Shown here: positions 7,203 through 12,768 of the stretch, one piece after another
How positions within the stretch are numbered: position 1 is the first letter of the stretch
How the letters are laid out: each line of letters opens with the position of its first letter
Origin: Candidatus Woesearchaeota archaeon
GTDB taxonomy: Archaea > Nanobdellota > Nanobdellia > Woesearchaeales > WJKL01
Direction: 5' to 3'
Length of the DNA: 15,584 nucleotides
Assembly (NCBI GenBank): GCA_019322535.1
Contig: JAHWIM010000069.1
Span: 1 to 15,584 of the forward strand
The notes under the pieces: model-generated
What the model was told of the DNA's origin: nothing
The model's database searches: none
The model's input: the letters and a program-made list of their open reading frames with translations, nothing else
Translations under genes and position numbers: made by a program

Positions 7203-8603
7203 ATGAAAGAAAAGCTAAAACAGATAAATGATTATGAATGGGAATTGCCTAAAGAAGGCAAGATGAATGTAAATGGTTTGGTTATTGGAAATAAAGCTAT
7301 AATTGATGGTCTAGAAGAAGATACAATTGGCCAAATTATGAACGTAACCCAATTGCCAGGCGTTATAGAACCTGTTTGTGCTTTGCCTGATGCTCATTTT
7401 GGTTATGGTTTGCCTATGGGAAGCGTAGCTGCATTTGATGCTGAAAAAGGAGTGATCAGCGCAGGACTTTGTGGTTTTGATATTAATTGCGGTGTAAATT
7501 CTATTAGAACAAACTTGAGTTATGACGAGGTTAAGGATAAGATTCCAGAATTAGTTAAAGCATTATTTGATGTAGTTCCTTGTGGAGTTGGAAGCAAGAG
7601 TAAACTAAGGCTTACTGATGAAGAGTTAGATAAAGTTATGGTAAAAGGATGCAATTGGGCTGTTGAAAATGGATATGGTGTTAAGGAAGATTTAGAACAT
7701 TTAGAAGAGAATGGTATGATGGAAGGGGCAGACCCTTCTAAGATTTCAGCTTTAGCAAAGCAAAGAGGAAGAGCTCAGTTAGGAACACTTGGAGCAGGAA
7801 ACCATTTTCTTGAAATACAAAAAGTTACAGACATTTATGACAAAGAATTTGCTGATAAATTAGGGATTACTAAAAAAGACCAAGTTTTGATTATGCTGCA
7901 TTGTGGTTCAAGAGGATTTGGACATCAAGTAGCTACTGATTATTTGAAAATACAAGAACAAGCTGTTACAAAATATAATATTGGGCTTCCAGATAGACAA
8001 TTAGCATGCGCTCCTGTTGATTCTAAAGAGGGGCAGGATTATTTTGCAGCAATGAAATGTGCTGTTAATTATTCTTTTACAAATAGATTAGTTATGACAC
8101 ATTGGATAAGAGAAACATTTGAGAAAGTTTTTGGAAAAAAATGGCAAGAAATGGAAATGCATACTGTTTATGGCATTTGCCATAATGTTGTTAAATTAGA
8201 AGAACATACTATAAATGGGAAAAAACAAAAGGTTTATGTTCATAGAAAAGGTGCAACTAGAGCATTTCCTGATATTCCTGCTTTGATTGCTGGTTCAATG
8301 GGCACTGCTTCTTATATCTGCAAAGGTTCTGAAATAGCAATGCAGAAGACTTTTGGCAGCAGCTGTCATGGTGCTGGCAGAAGAATGTCAAGGCATGCAG
8401 CAATAAGGAAGTTTTGGGGTGAAACAGTTAAGAAAGAATTAGCTGCAAAAGGAATTACTGCAAAATCAACTCATCCTAAAGTGTTATCAGAAGAAGCTCC
8501 TGGGGCATATAAGGATGTAGATGATGTTATTGAAAGTGTAGATAAATCTGGTATTTCTCCTAAAGTTGTTAGAATGGAGCCTATTGGTGTTTTGAAAGGT
8601 TAA
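7203..8603 (+). CDS. rtcB: RNA-splicing ligase RtcB (3'-phosphate/5'-OH RNA ligase)
   Basis: It joins RNA 2',3'-cyclic phosphate or 3'-phosphate ends to 5'-OH ends using GTP and Mn2+. In archaea it seals tRNA halves after intron removal. The 466 residues are near full length, with no intein. Metal and catalytic residues are present: GFDINCG (D93, C96), GAGNHFLE (H201), LHCGSRGFGHQ (H233), ICHN (H327), and SCHGAGRRMSR (388-397) with H389 as the guanylylated histidine. ALPDAHFGYGLPMG (60-73) and the C-terminal ending EPIGVLKG are also typical. The ATG at 7203 follows its own TATA box by about 27 bases and has no Shine-Dalgarno site. Its activator, archease, is encoded just upstream. Identification is very secure. 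Confidence 0.98.
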   Translation: MKEKLKQINDYEWELPKEGKMNVNGLVIGNKAIIDGLEEDTIGQIMNVTQLPGVIEPVCALPDAHFGYGLPMGSVAAFDAEKGVISAGLCGFDINCGVNSIRTNLSYDEVKDKIPELVKALFDVVPCGVGSKSKLRLTDEELDKVMVKGCNWAVENGYGVKEDLEHLEENGMMEGADPSKISALAKQRGRAQLGTLGAGNHFLEIQKVTDIYDKEFADKLGITKKDQVLIMLHCGSRGFGHQVATDYLKIQEQAVTKYNIGLPDRQLACAPVDSKEGQDYFAAMKCAVNYSFTNRLVMTHWIRETFEKVFGKKWQEMEMHTVYGICHNVVKLEEHTINGKKQKVYVHRKGATRAFPDIPALIAGSMGTASYICKGSEIAMQKTFGSSCHGAGRRMSRHAAIRKFWGETVKKELAAKGITAKSTHPKVLSEEAPGAYKDVDDVIESVDKSGISPKVVRMEPIGVLKG

Positions 8604-8614
8604 GCTTTTTAAAC
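8604..8614 (+). promoter_or_regulatory. TATA-like box of the DapA-family gene
   Basis: GCTTTTTAAAC begins at the last base of the rtcB stop codon and is centred about 29 bases before the ATG at 8638. It implies a separate leaderless transcript. Confidence 0.5.
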
Positions 8615-8637
8615 TACTTCTTTTTTTGCCAGCTAAA

Positions 8638-9495
8638 ATGAGTATTTTAACTTGTCCTACCATATCAACAGAAGGAGAATCAGATTTTAGAAATGTTATC
8701 AAACATGCCTATGCTAGAGGAAAGGGTGCAGATATTATTTTTATTTTAGGAACTACAGGAGGATTTTATATCCTTCCAAATTCTGATAAAAAAGGTTTAG
8801 TTGATATAGCTGTTGATGAAGTTAGAAAGTTAATACAAGGAAATGGTAAACCTTTAGAACTTGCTATTGGAGTAACTGGGAATAATCTTGATGAAACTGT
8901 AGAATTAGCTCAATATGCTGAAGAAAAAGGTGCAGATTATGCTGTTTTAATGCCTCTTTATTTTTCTCCTAAAGCTACTGATACTGTAATGACTGTTGTT
9001 GATGAAACTAAGACAATTAAATTGATATTATATAATCATCCTGGTAAGTCTGAGGGGAGAAATATTGGGTTGGATGAATGGCAATCTTTATCTTTGCATG
9101 AAAGAATTCCAAAATTGAAAGATAGTTCTGGTGATTCTGATAGAGCAAGGAGTTATGGAACAGCAAATGGTGAATTGCATATTGGAGATGAAATTTTAGG
9201 ATTAAGTGTTCCTTCTAATGGAATTGTGGCAGGTTCTTCAAATATATTACCTATTGCTTGGGCAAGAGCAGCGAGAGATAAAAAAAGTCATGTTTCAATG
9301 CTTTTAAGAGGATTTCAAAAAGTATATGCTTCAAATCCTATTGGTGCTTTTCATTATGTGCTTCATAAAATGCATGTTATTTCTTCTGATAAACCCTTAG
9401 ATTCTAGTCTTGGAATAACTATTAAACTTAGAAGAGAAGTAGATAAACTTATGAAAGATGATAATTTTACAAGTTTATATACAATGGGTTTTTGA
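8638..9495 (+). CDS. DapA/NAL-family class I aldolase or lyase, substrate unknown
   Basis: The 285 residues form a Schiff-base TIM-barrel enzyme of the dihydrodipicolinate synthase / N-acetylneuraminate lyase superfamily. Visible are GTTGG (38-42), AIGVTGNNLDETVELAQYAE (76-95), GADYAVLMPLYF (98-109), YNHPG (132-136) with the catalytic tyrosine, and KLKDSSGD (159-166) with K161 as the Schiff-base lysine. Two positions differ from true DapA: the usual GTTGE reads GTTGG, and the arginine after YNxP that holds the DapA substrate is absent (YNHPGKSEG). No lysine-biosynthesis gene is near. A sugar-acid aldolase such as 2-keto-3-deoxygluconate aldolase is a reasonable alternative. The start is the ATG at 8638; an in-frame TTG at 8626 is less likely given the TATA spacing. 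Confidence 0.87.
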   Translation: MSILTCPTISTEGESDFRNVIKHAYARGKGADIIFILGTTGGFYILPNSDKKGLVDIAVDEVRKLIQGNGKPLELAIGVTGNNLDETVELAQYAEEKGADYAVLMPLYFSPKATDTVMTVVDETKTIKLILYNHPGKSEGRNIGLDEWQSLSLHERIPKLKDSSGDSDRARSYGTANGELHIGDEILGLSVPSNGIVAGSSNILPIAWARAARDKKSHVSMLLRGFQKVYASNPIGAFHYVLHKMHVISSDKPLDSSLGITIKLRREVDKLMKDDNFTSLYTMGF

Positions 9496-9498
9496 TAA

Positions 9499-10101
9499 TT
9501 AGAATTCTATAATTTTTCCTTCTTTACCAACATTAATTACTTTAGTATTACCTATTTTTTCTTCTATGCCTTCTGCTTCGTGGACATGAGAGCACAATAA
9601 TAGATCAGGCTTGAATGCTTTTATTGCTTTTGTTACACCACCTGAACCTGTAACAAAACTACTGAATTTTTCCATCATAGAGTCTTTTGGATGAACATGA
9701 GTAACCATTATTTTTGTTTTAAGGTCTTTTACTTTTTCATGGCTCTTTTTCAATAAATCATATATTTCTTCTTCTGACAACTGGAATAAACCAAGGTTTG
9801 CTCCTCCTGCTCCAAATAAGCCAACATCTCCTAATTTTATTGAATAACCATGTAAATTAACTGCACCATATTGTTCTGCTAAGAAATCAGCTGTTGCAAT
9901 AGTTTCATGATTTCCTGGTATTAAAACTACTTTTTTACCTGCTTTTACAAATGGGCCAACAATACCTTCTGTAGATTGTTCTCCATAAGTTAAATCTCCA
10001 CATAATATGACTAGGTCTACGTTTTCTTTTTTTGCTCTTTCAGCTAGCTTTTTTGCTAGGTTTGTGTCTCCGTGTATGTCTCCTGATGCGAGAATTTTCA
10101 T
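9499..10101 (-). CDS. Calcineurin-like metallophosphoesterase
   Basis: The 200 residues carry the full two-metal phosphoesterase motif set: GDIHGD (7-12; D8, H10), GDLT (35-38; D36), PGNHE (62-66; N64, H65), THVHP (134-138; H135) and SHVHEAEG (171-178; H172, H174). The type resembles small archaeal phosphodiesterases of the YfcE/MJ0936 group, but the substrate cannot be read from sequence. The start is set by AAGGTGTT (10105-10112) and a TTTATAAAAG box (10131-10140), both on the minus strand. It converges on the aldolase gene with three bases between their ends. Family assignment is secure; function is open. Confidence 0.92.
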   Translation of the reverse strand: MKILASGDIHGDTNLAKKLAERAKKENVDLVILCGDLTYGEQSTEGIVGPFVKAGKKVVLIPGNHETIATADFLAEQYGAVNLHGYSIKLGDVGLFGAGGANLGLFQLSEEEIYDLLKKSHEKVKDLKTKIMVTHVHPKDSMMEKFSSFVTGSGGVTKAIKAFKPDLLLCSHVHEAEGIEEKIGNTKVINVGKEGKIIEF

Positions 10102-10130
10102 AATAACACCTTAAAATTAGATATTTTAAC

Positions 10131-10140
10131 CTTTTATAAA
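10131..10140 (-). promoter_or_regulatory. TATA box of the metallophosphoesterase gene
   Basis: TTTATAAAAG on the minus strand, about 25 bases before the expected transcript start near 10111. It is followed by the AAGGTGTT ribosome binding site at 10105-10112. It lies past the end of the Sua5 gene, so the gene is probably not only read from upstream. Confidence 0.55.
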
Positions 10141-10173
10141 GATTGTGGTTTTTATTACTAAGAAAGGACAATA

Positions 10174-10743
10174 TTATCTTTCTCTAACTTTAACTTCTTC
10201 TCCTTCGAGATGGATAATTTTAGAAGGTCTGCCTTTTTTCTCTCCTTCATCTATTGCAAAATCTACTTTTTTTCTTATTTCATTATCTAAATTTTCTAAA
10301 GAAGTCATGAATATTTTACCTGTTACGTTAACAGATGTTGTTATTATTGGAACTCCTAAGTCTTCAACTATCTTATGAAACCAATGATCAGGAATTCTAA
10401 CTCCAACTGAATCTTTGCCTGGAGCTACTTCTTTAGCAACTGGGTGATTTTTTGTTTTGAGTATTAATGTTATAGGTCCTGGCAGTTGTTTAAGATATTT
10501 TTCTGCTTCTTTTGATATAACGCAGTTTTCTTTTATCCATTCTACTGATGGGACCATTATAGAAAAAGGAGTATCTGGTCTTTGTTTTATTTCTCTTATT
10601 TTTTTAACTGCTTTTGAGAGCTTTGCACTACATCCAAGACCATAGATAGTATCTGTTGGATGAATAAAAATTTGGCCTCTAGCAATTCTGCTTTGTATTT
10701 CAGCTTTTTTCAATTTTGCTTCTGCAGCTGTATATATTTGCAT
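10174..10743 (-). CDS. L-threonylcarbamoyladenylate synthase (Sua5/YrdC)
   Basis: It makes threonylcarbamoyl-AMP from threonine, bicarbonate and ATP, the first step of the t6A37 modification on ANN-decoding tRNAs. The 189 residues are a stand-alone YrdC domain: IFIHPTDTIYGLGCSA (25-40), KIREIKQRP (48-56), PFSIMV (59-64), LPGPITLIL (87-95), SVGVRIPDH (112-120), PIITTSVNVTG (132-142), and IDEGEKKGRPSKIIHL near the end. The Sua5 C-terminal domain is absent, so it is the YrdC-length form. A CTTTTTAAAG box at 10767-10776 (minus strand) lies about 25 bases before the ATG, suggesting a leaderless message. The downstream metallophosphoesterase has its own promoter. Identification is secure. Confidence 0.95.
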   Translation of the reverse strand: MQIYTAAEAKLKKAEIQSRIARGQIFIHPTDTIYGLGCSAKLSKAVKKIREIKQRPDTPFSIMVPSVEWIKENCVISKEAEKYLKQLPGPITLILKTKNHPVAKEVAPGKDSVGVRIPDHWFHKIVEDLGVPIITTSVNVTGKIFMTSLENLDNEIRKKVDFAIDEGEKKGRPSKIIHLEGEEVKVRER

Positions 10744-10868
10744 TTTAATTAAAAAATCAATATTTGCTTTAAAAAGTTTTTGTAAATATAATATATGTTA
10801 TAGAATTAGCCCCCTTCTCTGGGGAGAAGGGGTGGCAGAGGTTTTTAGAGATGGCGGTTTAGAACTAG
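10744..10868. other. Intergenic stretch with AT-rich promoter part and GC-rich patch
   Basis: The first 65 bases are strongly AT-rich and contain the Sua5 TATA box (minus strand) and an AATATAATATAT run that could be a plus-strand box. From 10811 the composition changes abruptly: 28 of the 50 bases 10811-10860 are G or C, starting with a strong hairpin. No coding frame in this part looks convincing. A 64-codon plus-strand frame from 10832 runs through it but resembles no family. Confidence 0.55.
10811..10832. repeat. GC-rich 9-bp perfect hairpin, REP-like
   Basis: CCCCTTCTC (10811-10819) pairs perfectly with GAGAAGGGG (10824-10832) around a TGGG loop. The flank reads GGTGGCAGAGG. On the minus strand, the CCTCTGCC then CCCCTTCTC layout resembles GC-rich repetitive extragenic palindromes common in some bacterial genomes. 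Only one copy is in this window, so its repeat status is unproven. It could also act as a stem after the 42-codon ORF, or start a plus-strand RNA. Confidence 0.5.
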
Positions 10869-10997
10869 CTATATCCACGCGTCAGAAAATTGAACATCAA
10901 ATGTATCAATACCACAGGCTTGTTTTGTTATTTTTCTCATTTGCTGTTGAAAAAGTTTTTTTATTGTATCATGGCTTGTATCTGATGGGTCAAACAT
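10869..10997 (-). CDS. Candidate 42-residue small protein with its own promoter and ribosome site
   Basis: The minus-strand ATG at 10995-10997 opens 42 codons ending in TAG (10869-10871). It is preceded by AGGTGAT (11003-11009) with five bases before the ATG, the same signal used by confident genes here. A CTTATAAAG box lies at 11030-11038. The peptide begins MFDPSDTSHDTIKKLFQQQ, has a likely amphipathic basic helix (about 9-27), one cysteine (28), and ends FSDAWI. No family was recognised. Codons GAC, GCC and GCG are used more than in neighbours, which may mean recent arrival. It could instead be the surviving 5' end of a gene cut by the GC-rich element that follows its stop codon. Expression signals are good; function is unknown. 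Confidence 0.55.
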   Translation of the reverse strand: MFDPSDTSHDTIKKLFQQQMRKITKQACGIDTFDVQFSDAWI

Positions 10998-11028
10998 TTT
11001 TATCACCTAGTATATTAATAGTCTAACT

Positions 11029-11038
11029 CCTTTATAAG
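11029..11038. promoter_or_regulatory. Palindromic TATA box, possibly bidirectional
   Basis: CTTTATAAGC contains TTATAA, which reads the same on both strands. Leftward, it is well placed for the 42-codon ORF (ribosome site at 11003-11009). Rightward, it would start RNA near 11060, but the small gene to the right has a better-placed box of its own at 11096-11108. Confidence 0.5.
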
Positions 11039-11095
11039 CGCTACGCCAGAATGTCCAGTGGGTTGTGGTTAAAATAGTTAGAAGTTTTAGCAAAA

Positions 11096-11132
11096 CATAT
11101 ATAAAAGCATTAGAAAATCCTGTTTTGGAGGT
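11096..11132 (+). promoter_or_regulatory. TATA box and Shine-Dalgarno site of the 11140 gene
   Basis: CATATATAAAAGC (11096-11108) predicts a start near 11127. GGAGGT (11127-11132) follows, seven bases before the ATG at 11140. This places the true start 25 codons inside the longest frame, which would begin at GTG 11065. Confidence 0.65.
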
Positions 11133-11139
11133 AGATATT

Positions 11140-11376
11140 ATGGCATTTGATAAAAATTTAGATAAAGAATTATTCAGCGAAAGTGTTGAGTTTGAAACAA
11201 CAAAAATAACTGTGAGTGTTTTCTCTTATAATGAAGGAACACCTAAAATTCAGATTTCTAGACAAAACAAAAATCAGACTAGCGGAGAATATAATTTCAG
11301 CAAACTTGGAAGGATGACAAAAGAAGAAGCTCAAGCAGTTTTGCCTTTGATTCAAAAAGCATTGGAAAGCATGTAA
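11140..11376 (+). CDS. Conserved small protein, possibly PC4-like
   Basis: With the start set at the ATG at 11140 by GGAGGT and a TATA box, the protein has 78 residues beginning MAFDKNLDKELF. It then has a probable strand-rich core (about 14-53: FETTKITVSVFSYNEG, PKIQISRQNK, GEYNFSKLGR) and a C-terminal helix (55-78: TKEEAQAVLPLIQKALESM). The order of four strands, a charged K-I-x-I-S/R strand, a short K-x-G turn, a T-x-E-E helix start and a final helix recalls the PC4/p15 single-stranded-DNA-binding fold, but the similarity is weak and by eye only. Similar small proteins occur, from memory, in DPANN genomes with no assigned role. It converges on orc1/cdc6 with six bases between their ends. 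Confidence 0.75.
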   Translation: MAFDKNLDKELFSESVEFETTKITVSVFSYNEGTPKIQISRQNKNQTSGEYNFSKLGRMTKEEAQAVLPLIQKALESM

Positions 11377-11382
11377 TTTATT

Positions 11383-12453
11383 TTAGAAATCAGTAAGCTT
11401 TTTTGTTTCAGCATACTTAATTATTGTTGTATTGCCTTCTTGGCCTCCTTCTGTTTTTTCTATTGAAATAAATTTATTTTTTTGAAGGTTTGCTATTTTT
11501 CTCTGTAAAGATTTGTATGAAAGAGCTCCATTGTATTTTCTGTAAATATCATAAAGTTCTCCAATTTTCTTATTTGAATTGTTTTTTATAATTTCTAATA
11601 TATTTCTTGATTCTTGATCTAAATCAGATTTTTCTTTTACTGAAAAATCATCTAGTTTTTGTATTGCAGTTTTAACGTGTTCTTCTGTTATTTTTCTGCT
11701 TGCTTTTTCTTCTGCTGCTGAGCCAGCTTCTTTTAGCAGATATAAGCCAGCTCTTATGTCAGAGAGCTCTGCTGTTCTTTTTGCGACTAAGTTAAAGGCA
11801 CCATCCTCCCAAATATTTGGAACAAAAGCATATTTTAGTCTGTGCTTGAGAATTCCTTTTGTTTCTTCTGTGTTGTAAGGTTTAAATTCAGTAATTTCTG
11901 CTGTGAGTCTTGATCTCACTCTTTCATCTAAGTTTAGAAGCCAATTTTTGAAATTTGTTATTAAGAAAATAGATTTTCTATAGATTTCTTCTAAAATAAA
12001 ATAAAGAAAATCAAAATCTTCTAGTTTATCTGCTTCATCCAAAACAAAAACAGCTGATTTTTTATTAATCATCTGTTTTATTATTCCAAACAGTTCATCT
12101 GTTTTTTTGTTTTGTGTAAATCTATATCCTAAGGTATCACATATTTCCAGCACTATTTTGTAGGTTGTGTTTTTTTTCCAGCAATTAATGTAGATTGGAA
12201 TTACTTCTTCTGTTTCATTTTCTAAGTCTCTTAGAACATGTCTTGTTGCAGCTGTTTTTCCTATGCCTGGTGCTCCATGGACAAATAGATTTTTACCATT
12301 TCTTTTTGTTAACAAAGGTTTAATACAATTTGCTAAGTAGAACTGTTCTTTTTCTCTATAAGGCAGAAGTTTAGGTAAGAATTCATAATCTAGAGCAATC
12401 TCATCTTTAAATAAAGATTCTTCTGATTTTAGCATATCTTTGAATATTGACAT
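11383..12453 (-). CDS. Orc1/Cdc6-family replication initiator ATPase
   Basis: It binds origins and helps load the MCM helicase; archaeal members combine an AAA+ core and a winged-helix DNA-binding domain. The 356 residues show Walker A GAPGIGKT (60-67), INCWKK (89-94, matching the family's INC-type strand), Walker B VFVLDEADKL (135-144), sensor 1 FLITNF (163-168), ERVRSRL (177-183), sensor 2 DIRAGLYLL (232-240), and a winged-helix region (about 280-350, SYKSLQRKIANLQKNKFIS). The start is supported by AAGGGGG (12457-12463) before the ATG and an ATTTAAATT box (12483-12491). Origins often lie beside such genes, but no repeated origin boxes were found here. Family call is strong; a role as an Orc1/Cdc6-like regulator rather than the main initiator cannot be excluded. 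Confidence 0.9.
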   Translation of the reverse strand: MSIFKDMLKSEESLFKDEIALDYEFLPKLLPYREKEQFYLANCIKPLLTKRNGKNLFVHGAPGIGKTAATRHVLRDLENETEEVIPIYINCWKKNTTYKIVLEICDTLGYRFTQNKKTDELFGIIKQMINKKSAVFVLDEADKLEDFDFLYFILEEIYRKSIFLITNFKNWLLNLDERVRSRLTAEITEFKPYNTEETKGILKHRLKYAFVPNIWEDGAFNLVAKRTAELSDIRAGLYLLKEAGSAAEEKASRKITEEHVKTAIQKLDDFSVKEKSDLDQESRNILEIIKNNSNKKIGELYDIYRKYNGALSYKSLQRKIANLQKNKFISIEKTEGGQEGNTTIIKYAETKKLTDF

Positions 12454-12456
12454 TTT

Positions 12457-12600
12457 CCCCCTTAAATTCAGTAATTTTGTGAAATTTAAATGTTTTTGGT
12501 TTTTTATTGTTTGGAGTTAAAAAAATTATTTGGTAACCAGTAATAACAAAAAATATTTAAATGATTAATCAAGTTAATTTTTTTAAAGAGGTGCTAAAAT
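12457..12600. promoter_or_regulatory. Divergent promoter region between orc1/cdc6 and the 55-residue protein
   Basis: It contains the minus-strand AAGGGGG site (12457-12463) and ATTTAAATT box (12483-12491) for orc1/cdc6. It also contains the plus-strand ATATTTAAATG box (12553-12563) and AGAGGTG site (12587-12593) for the small zinc protein. A short TGGT-A-ACCA inverted repeat (12531-12539) lies between the two promoters and could bind a regulator or initiator. Confidence 0.5.
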
Positions 12601-12768
12601 TTGACTATCCACTGCCAAATCTGCGGTAAAAATTTCAAAGAAAGCGATTCTTTAATTATATGTAGCCATAAAGAAGGACCTGTGCACTTAGGATGCTGTG
12701 TAGATGGCTGCAGCTGGGATCATGAGCCTTGTGAACATTCTCACGGAATGTTTGAGAAAATAGATTAA
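12601..12768 (+). CDS. 55-residue Cys/His-rich probable zinc-binding protein (TTG start)
   Basis: The frame starts at TTG 12601, seven bases after AGAGGTG (12587-12593) and about 44 bases after an ATATTTAAATG box, and ends with TAA at 12768. It has seven cysteines (5, 8, 21, 32, 33, 37, 44) and six histidines (4, 23, 29, 41, 46, 48). CQICGK (5-10) is a zinc-knuckle CxxC. ICSHKEGPVHLGCC (20-33) and CSWDHEPCEH (37-46) can supply further ligands, so one or two zinc sites of treble-clef or B-box-like kind are plausible. From memory, similar tiny C-x2-C / P-V-H proteins occur in DPANN archaea. The stop abuts the end of serS with no gap. No function is known. Being short and TTG-initiated, it is easily missed by gene callers. 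Confidence 0.8.
   Translation: MTIHCQICGKNFKESDSLIICSHKEGPVHLGCCVDGCSWDHEPCEHSHGMFEKID

Noticed and set aside
7203..8603. Possible intein in RtcB
   Set aside because: RtcB is a known intein host in some archaea, but the 466 residues are contiguous host sequence with all active-site motifs in order.
10832..11026. 64-codon plus-strand frame from GTG across the GC-rich patch
   Set aside because: It begins in the right arm of the hairpin, lacks a ribosome site and overlaps the better-supported minus-strand 42-codon ORF. The protein resembles nothing known.
10811..11030. Structured RNA such as SRP RNA, RNase P RNA or a tRNA in the GC-rich intergenic region
   Set aside because: Apart from the 9-bp hairpin I found none of the conserved elements (SRP GGAAG/GCAGCC stem, RNase P core motifs, tRNA T-arm). 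A novel RNA remains possible but is not supported.
11065..11139. 25-codon N-terminal extension of the 11140 gene from GTG
   Set aside because: A TATA box at 11096-11108 lies inside it, and GGAGGT is spaced for the ATG at 11140, so the extension is probably not transcribed.
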